From Anaerolineae bacterium (GTDB taxonomy: Bacteria > Chloroflexota > Anaerolineae > Aggregatilineales > Phototrophicaceae), in assembly GCA_016788625.1 (NCBI GenBank), contig JAEUQX010000308.1, positions 1 through 32,582 on the forward strand: a stretch of DNA of 32,582 nucleotides. Direction: 5' to 3'. Shown here piece by piece: positions 26,173 to 32,582 of this stretch. The number at the start of each line of letters is the position of its first letter. Within the stretch, counting starts at the first letter, position 1. A program made the translations under genes and the position numbers. Under the pieces are notes generated by a model, which saw nothing but the letters and a program-made list of their open reading frames with translations, searched no databases and was not told where the DNA came from.

Positions 26173-26195
26173 ATGCCGCAATACGCGGCATTTTT
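26173..26195 (+). terminator. Intrinsic terminator after the GTPase gene
   Basis: ATGCCGC, loop AATAC, GCGGCAT, then a T-run (26191-26195): a perfect 7-bp stem. A second short hairpin with stem ACCGTCC/GGACGGT (26116-26139) spans the stop codon just before it. The whole gap up to 26212 holds nothing else that I can see. Confidence 0.85.
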
Positions 26196-26212
26196 CATTC
26201 GGGCGTAAAGGT

Positions 26213-28976
<2,764 letters not shown>

Positions 28977-28980
28977 CTAG

Positions 28981-29036
28981 AAAACAAAAAAGAAGGCGGG
29001 GAGAGCGTCGGTCACATAACCTACCGACTCCCCGCC
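28981..29036 (-). terminator. Strong intrinsic terminator after the Roadblock gene
   Basis: On the reverse strand, GGCGGGGAG (29036-29028) pairs with CTCCCCGCC (29003-28995), with a further inner TCGGT/ACCGA pairing, and a T-rich tail follows (TTCTTTTTTG, then TTTT). It lies just upstream of pyrG, so besides ending the Roadblock transcript it could act on readthrough into pyrG. Confidence 0.88.
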
Positions 29037-29068
29037 GATGAAAGTCAGATCATGTCGTCAGAGAAACG

Positions 29069-29440
29069 CTATACCAGTTTCTCAAGATCATCGGCGGTAC
29101 GCCGCATATCGAGGAAAATGAGGCCGAGCTTGGCACCTTCGCGCACGAGTGTCGTCAACACCGCTTCCTCTCCAACAGACATCAGGATGACATAGCCCTC
29201 TTTGCCGCGAATGTAGACTTGCTCCAGAACGCCACGCCCCAGCTCGGTAGAAATTCGTTCACCGAGGGAGAGCATAGCAGCGGACATTGCTGACACGCGA
29301 TCTTCTTCGACCCCTGCGGGCAGTGAGGAAGCCATGATCAGCCCATCGACGCTCACGACTGCGGAGGCTTCAATTTCCGGGGTGGTTGACTGAAGATCGC
29401 GCAGGCGATCAACCATCAGTTCAGTCCGCGATTTCGCCAT
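29069..29440 (-). CDS. Roadblock/LC7-domain protein
   Basis: 123 residues from the ATG at 29440, chosen because GAGAGGAGAA lies about 8 bases before it; the longer frame from a TTG at 29458 contains that site. The Roadblock fold is visible: a helix LMVDRLRDLQSTTPEIEASA, the strand VVSVDGLIMASSLP, a long helix VSAMSAAMLSLGERISTEL, then QVYIRGKEGYVILMSVGEEAVLTTL. Such small proteins (MglB-like) dimerise and act as partners or GAPs of MglA-like GTPases. The GTPase at 25601 is the candidate partner, although it is on the opposite strand about 3 kb away. Confidence 0.92.
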   Translation of the reverse strand: MAKSRTELMVDRLRDLQSTTPEIEASAVVSVDGLIMASSLPAGVEEDRVSAMSAAMLSLGERISTELGRGVLEQVYIRGKEGYVILMSVGEEAVLTTLVREGAKLGLIFLDMRRTADDLEKLV

Positions 29441-29622
29441 AACTCGTTCTCCTCTCAAGAGTCACCCGGAAGGCCTATACCGGGCTGGGGTAACAGTCGG
29501 TTTCAAAGGGCGCTGTTTGGTCGCAGTGCGCTAACTGTCAATTTTACAGGAATTCCACTGAATGTGGTTCACAATCAATAGAGTGATAGTCTGTAAGTTG
29601 AGTGTGCTGCATTCTCATCGAT

Positions 29623-29650
29623 ATTATACAAATCCAGCCACAATCGGCAA
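29623..29650 (-). promoter_or_regulatory. Probable promoter for the Roadblock gene, with a long leader
   Basis: On the reverse strand: TTGCCG (29650-29645), a 16-base spacer and a perfect TATAAT (29628-29623). The expected leader to the ATG at 29440 is about 175 bases. I found no riboswitch fold I could name in 29441-29622. Confidence 0.55.
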
Positions 29651-29667
29651 GTGACACAGCGCTTGCT

Positions 29668-29695
29668 TTGACAGCAGAATCCCCGCTGGTACAAT
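29668..29695 (+). promoter_or_regulatory. Promoter for upp
   Basis: A perfect TTGACA (29668-29673), a 16-base spacer and TACAAT (29690-29695) preceded by TGG, an extended -10. It is the strongest promoter match seen in the window, 33 bases before the GTG start. Confidence 0.8.
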
Positions 29696-29728
29696 ATCAG
29701 GCGATTAATTACAGAGGGAGCTGCATCT

Positions 29729-30352
29729 GTGTCTCAAGTACATGTTTCCCAGCATCCGCTGGTTTTGCATAAACTCACCGTGTTGCGTGACAAAGATACT
29801 GATCACCGCGCATTCCGGGAACTTGTCCGCGAACTGGCGCTGCTGTTGTGCTACGAAGCCACTCAGGACTTGGAACTATCTGCCAAGACTGTAATGACGC
29901 CGATGGGCGAGGCCAAAGGTCATAAGGCCGAAGAAGCCATTGGACTGGTGCCCGTGCTGCGCGCCGGATTGGGTCTGGTCGATGGCGTCATGGAACTGCT
30001 GCCGAATGTTCAGGTCTGGCATATCGGCCTTTATCGCGACGAGAAGACGCTGCGCCCCGTCGAATATTATAATCGTTTACCGACTGAACCGACCGTCCAG
30101 CTTTGCCTTGTGCTAGACCCGATGCTGGCAACAGGCGGCTCGGCGTCAGCAACCGTTGATATTCTCAAGCGTTGGGGCGTCAAACGAATCAAATACCTCG
30201 GATTGATCGCCGCACCGGAAGGCATTGAACGCCTGACCACCGCTCACCCTGATGTGCCCATTCACGTCGCCTCGATTGATGAGCGCCTGAACGACATTGG
30301 TTTCATCATGCCAGGGCTGGGCGACGCGGGCGACCGCCAGTTCGGAACGTAG
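29729..30352 (+). CDS. upp: Uracil phosphoribosyltransferase
   Basis: 207 residues from a GTG start, with GAGGGAG about 8 bases upstream. It makes UMP from uracil and PRPP in pyrimidine salvage. The PRPP-binding motif is [11 protein letters not shown] (128-138). [13 protein letters not shown] (74-86) and the C-terminal [14 protein letters not shown], which binds uracil in this family, are also seen. The length matches bacterial Upp (about 208). It leads a unit with the WecA-like gene 5 bases downstream, an unusual partner for a salvage enzyme. pyrG, also pyrimidine metabolism, is nearby on the other strand. Confidence 0.97.
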   Translation: MSQVHVSQHPLVLHKLTVLRDKDTDHRAFRELVRELALLLCYEATQDLELSAKTVMTPMGEAKGHKAEEAIGLVPVLRAGLGLVDGVMELLPNVQVWHIGLYRDEKTLRPVEYYNRLPTEPTVQLCLVLDPMLATGGSASATVDILKRWGVKRIKYLGLIAAPEGIERLTTAHPDVPIHVASIDERLNDIGFIMPGLGDAGDRQFGT

Positions 30353-30357
30353 CGCCG

Positions 30358-31422
30358 TTGGTCGAACTTGCGCCGTTCATCATCGTCTTTGCGCTGTCGT
30401 TCAGCATCGCGCTGCTGGCAGGCCCAGTAGCGCAGTGGTTGGGCAGGCGCTATAACATCATAGCAGTAGCCGGGGGACGGCGACTCAACGAAGGGGATAA
30501 GCGCGGGGTCTCGAAGCTCGGCGGCTTATGTTTGTTTTTGGGCTTCACGCTCACCGTGCTGGTCGCGCAGCTGCTGCCAGTGCCGCGCCTAGACCCCTAC
30601 GAGATTATCCGCCTGGCGGGTTTGCTGCTGGGCGGGGTATTCATTTTCGCAGTTGGCATACTGGACGATCTGTTCAATCTGCGTTCATTCCCGCAGTTCC
30701 TCGGGCAGTTCATCGCCGCCGGCATCGCCATCAGCTTCCAGATCTTCATCGAATACATCAACAATCCCTTCACCGGGCAGCAGACCGACCCCTGGCCGTT
30801 CATCTTCACGGTTGCCGTCAGTTTCTTCTGGCTGATCGGCATGATGAACACTGTCAATTGGCTCGATGGCGCGGACGGGCTCGCAGGCGGGGTCGCTTTG
30901 ATCGCCGGGGCAACCCTGTTCATCAACAGCGCCTTCGTGCTTTCGCCGCCCCAAACCAGTGTCAGCCTGCTCATGCTGGCGCTGATGGGAAGTTCGTTGG
31001 GCTTTCTGCTGTACAACTTCTACCCAGCACGTATTTTCATGGGCGGCGGGGCTGTGTATCTCGGCTACTTACTCGGCACGCTCAGCATCATTGGCGGCGC
31101 GAAAATGGCGACCATTCTGCTCGTCATGGGGCTGCCTTTACTTGACGTAGGCTGGCAGATCCTCAACCGCTTGCGCCAGGGGCGCAGCCCGTTTGACGGC
31201 GACCGAGGACACATCCATTTTCGCCTGCTTGATCTCGGCTTTTCGCAGCGCCAGATTGTCATCGGATATTATGCGTTCTGCGCCCTGTTCGGCGGCATCA
31301 ATCTGCTTGTGGAAAGCCAGATGTTCAAGTTCCTGGCGATGGGCGTTATGTTTGCGCTGGCCGTCGTCGGATTCGCGTTTGTCGCCCGATCTGGTCAGGC
31401 AGGATCCTCGAAGTCTTCATAG
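30358..31422 (+). CDS. Polyprenyl-phosphate glycosyl-1-phosphate transferase (WecA/TagO/MraY family)
   Basis: 354 residues from a TTG start 5 bases after the upp stop, with about 10-11 membrane segments. It moves a sugar phosphate, typically GlcNAc-1-P or a related HexNAc-1-P, from the UDP-sugar to undecaprenyl phosphate, the first step of many surface glycans. Motifs: Asp103/Asp104 in LDDLFNLRS, the NTVNWLDGADGLAGG stretch with Asn164, Asn167, Asp170 and Asp173, and the cytoplasmic loop GDRGHIHFRLLDLGFSQRQ. UDP-MurNAc-pentapeptide use (MraY proper) is less likely from this loop. It may start the glycan finished by the ligases at 5374 and 10114. Its 3' end overlaps the convergent membrane protein gene by 28 bases. 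Confidence 0.93.
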   Translation: MVELAPFIIVFALSFSIALLAGPVAQWLGRRYNIIAVAGGRRLNEGDKRGVSKLGGLCLFLGFTLTVLVAQLLPVPRLDPYEIIRLAGLLLGGVFIFAVGILDDLFNLRSFPQFLGQFIAAGIAISFQIFIEYINNPFTGQQTDPWPFIFTVAVSFFWLIGMMNTVNWLDGADGLAGGVALIAGATLFINSAFVLSPPQTSVSLLMLALMGSSLGFLLYNFYPARIFMGGGAVYLGYLLGTLSIIGGAKMATILLVMGLPLLDVGWQILNRLRQGRSPFDGDRGHIHFRLLDLGFSQRQIVIGYYAFCALFGGINLLVESQMFKFLAMGVMFALAVVGFAFVARSGQAGSSKSS

Positions 31423-32582
31423 GTCTGCTCACTATCATCTGGCTTGACATTCGCAGGCAGCGCTGGCTTTGCGCTCGTGGGTGGTTTTTCCGTCGCAGAG
31501 CCAGCAATCATGGATGGAGTCGAACGCGGCGCAGAGATCGAACTGGTCGGCGTGACAAACAGCGGATCCTGCGAAATCACCAGTCCCTCATCACCAGATG
31601 CACGTGAAACCGGCTCTTTGCCTGGCGCGCCGGGCAAAGGAAGCGGCAGGCGATAAACCGTCGGCGTGCCAATAGGCGCGGCAGTGGGCTTCACAGCCTT
31701 AGATTGTGGAGCGAGGGCTTGGCTGCGTTGTGCCAGCATCTCCTGCCGCGTCATAGCGACCATCTTTCCATCCTTGAAAGTTGCGCTGTGCCCGGTGACG
31801 CGCTCGACGAGCGCCTCGATAGTGCCCAGAACAGCCACCATGAAAAGATTCAGTCCGATGATCACCGCGAAAATACTCGACAAGGCGTTCAGGCTGTTGG
31901 TGATCGGCCCTTTGAGTGCATCGAAAATGACGGCGTTCCCTGCCCCAAGCGCGTACAGCACAACAATGATCACACCCAATCCGGTTAGCACTATCCTCCA
32001 TCCTCGCAGATTCCGGAAATCGGGCATCATCGTATTGCTGATCGTAAACGCCACATACACCCACAGCCAGAAATCCTGCGCGGCAGTGAAACGGGCTGCG
32101 GCCTCAGTGAAGTCGAACAAATAATTACCACGCAGGTCATTCAGGAAACCCGGTACATTCAGGATGTTGTTGGCGATGTGCCAGATCAGAATAATGCCGA
32201 CGATCAGTGGCGTACTGCTGATCAGCGCCAAGCGGAATGCATCAACATTCTTGCTCAGCTTGACGAAACTCAGCTTGAGTTCACCAATCTCCTGTTTCTC
32301 CGGCCAGGCAATTGCACGATCCGCCCGCACGTTCAACAATCCAGCCACAGCCCAATACATGAACTGATTGATAACAATGCCCGGCAGGAAAAAGGCATAG
32401 TACAGGATCGTTGTCGTCTGAAACTGGTGCGTGAGCAGCCAGCCGACTTTGAAGATGTGCTGGTGCAGCCAGGTTTCCAGGCGCCGCAGCAGGTAAAGCA
32501 GCCCCCCCAGCACCAGCCAGGGGGTCAGCAGGTCGAACAGTTCCAGCTTAGATACCTTTCGCCTTTGCGGCAGCTTCGACCA
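31395..32582 (-). CDS. Membrane protein resembling an M50-type protease scaffold without HExxH (5' end cut by window edge)
   Basis: The reverse frame stays open through the right edge, so at least 395 residues are present and the start is outside. About five to six membrane segments are followed by a Pro/Ser/Ala-rich cytoplasmic-looking tail of about 130 residues ending EDFEDPA. The segment FFLPGIVINQFMYWAVAGLL has the layout of the PG-x-x-x-HExxH-W helix in M50-like integral membrane proteins, but HExxH reads Asn-Gln-Phe-Met-Tyr. A nearby STPLIVG and TISNTMMPDFRNLRGW also recall that family, from memory. If correct, it is an inactive relative. A GTG at 32513 is an internal possible start. 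The family call is tentative; the membrane protein call is firm. Confidence 0.72.
   Translation of the reverse strand, partial: WSKLPQRRKVSKLELFDLLTPWLVLGGLLYLLRRLETWLHQHIFKVGWLLTHQFQTTTILYYAFFLPGIVINQFMYWAVAGLLNVRADRAIAWPEKQEIGELKLSFVKLSKNVDAFRLALISSTPLIVGIILIWHIANNILNVPGFLNDLRGNYLFDFTEAAARFTAAQDFWLWVYVAFTISNTMMPDFRNLRGWRIVLTGLGVIIVVLYALGAGNAVIFDALKGPITNSLNALSSIFAVIIGLNLFMVAVLGTIEALVERVTGHSATFKDGKMVAMTRQEMLAQRSQALAPQSKAVKPTAAPIGTPTVYRLPLPLPGAPGKEPVSRASGDEGLVISQDPLFVTPTSSISAPRSTPSMIAGSATEKPPTSAKPALPANVKPDDSEQTYEDFEDPA

Noticed and set aside
29441-29667. Riboswitch or small RNA in the gap between the Roadblock gene and upp
   Set aside because: I saw the two divergent promoters but no conserved riboswitch core, T-box or terminator-like fold that I could defend.

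Overview
The window looks like a chromosomal segment of a bacterium, most likely a Chloroflexota (Anaerolineae-like) member. This is an inference from gene content, not from a marker gene: a cellulase-fold/O-antigen-ligase fusion, G5 and PKD/TolB surface lipoproteins, a type 2 IPP isomerase beside a prenyl synthase, a Ser/Thr kinase with a PQQ propeller, and an MglA-like GTPase with a Roadblock protein. Coding density is very high. I see no stretch over 300 bases without a gene, no tRNA, rRNA, CRISPR array, transposase or phage gene. Several start sites are moved downstream of the longest open frame because promoter or Shine-Dalgarno positions decide them.

Region 1 (1-13336), cell surface and polysaccharide. 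A response-regulator fragment at the left edge is divergent from a large lipoprotein with seven PKD domains and a six-unit propeller. Next come a G5-domain lipoprotein with a propeller, a glycoside-hydrolase-like/Wzy fusion, a macrodomain protein, a UDP-glucuronate decarboxylase-like enzyme, a second Wzy/WaaL-like ligase, a GtrA-like membrane protein and a GT4 glycosyltransferase. Together they suggest making, ligating or polymerising an exopolysaccharide or surface glycan, plus exported binding proteins.

Region 2 (13337-19350), metabolism. A hotdog thioesterase, a Mg-chelatase-I-like AAA+ ATPase and a small membrane protein run rightward. An acyl carrier protein lies opposite. An isoprenoid pair (type 2 IPP isomerase and GGPP-type synthase) converges on a HemW-like radical SAM gene.

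Region 3 (19384-26131), phospho-signalling island on the + strand: Ser/Thr kinase with an eight-unit PQQ propeller, PP2C phosphatase, J-domain/VWA fusion, zinc-ribbon/FHA protein, an 81-residue unknown, an OmpR-type response regulator, and an MglA-like GTPase. The Roadblock/LC7 protein that would be the GTPase's natural partner lies 3 kb away on the other strand (29069-29440).

Region 4 (26213-32582). CTP synthase overlaps a gene with the adenosine-deaminase fold in which every metal and catalytic position has been replaced. A Roadblock protein, uracil phosphoribosyltransferase and a WecA/TagO-type glycosyl-1-phosphate transferase follow. At the right edge is a partial membrane protein that looks like an M50-type protease scaffold without its HExxH motif. 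The strongest second-look items are the two apparent pseudoenzymes, the third probable one (the glycosidase-like domain fused to Wzy), and the kinase/PP2C/J-VWA/FHA island.
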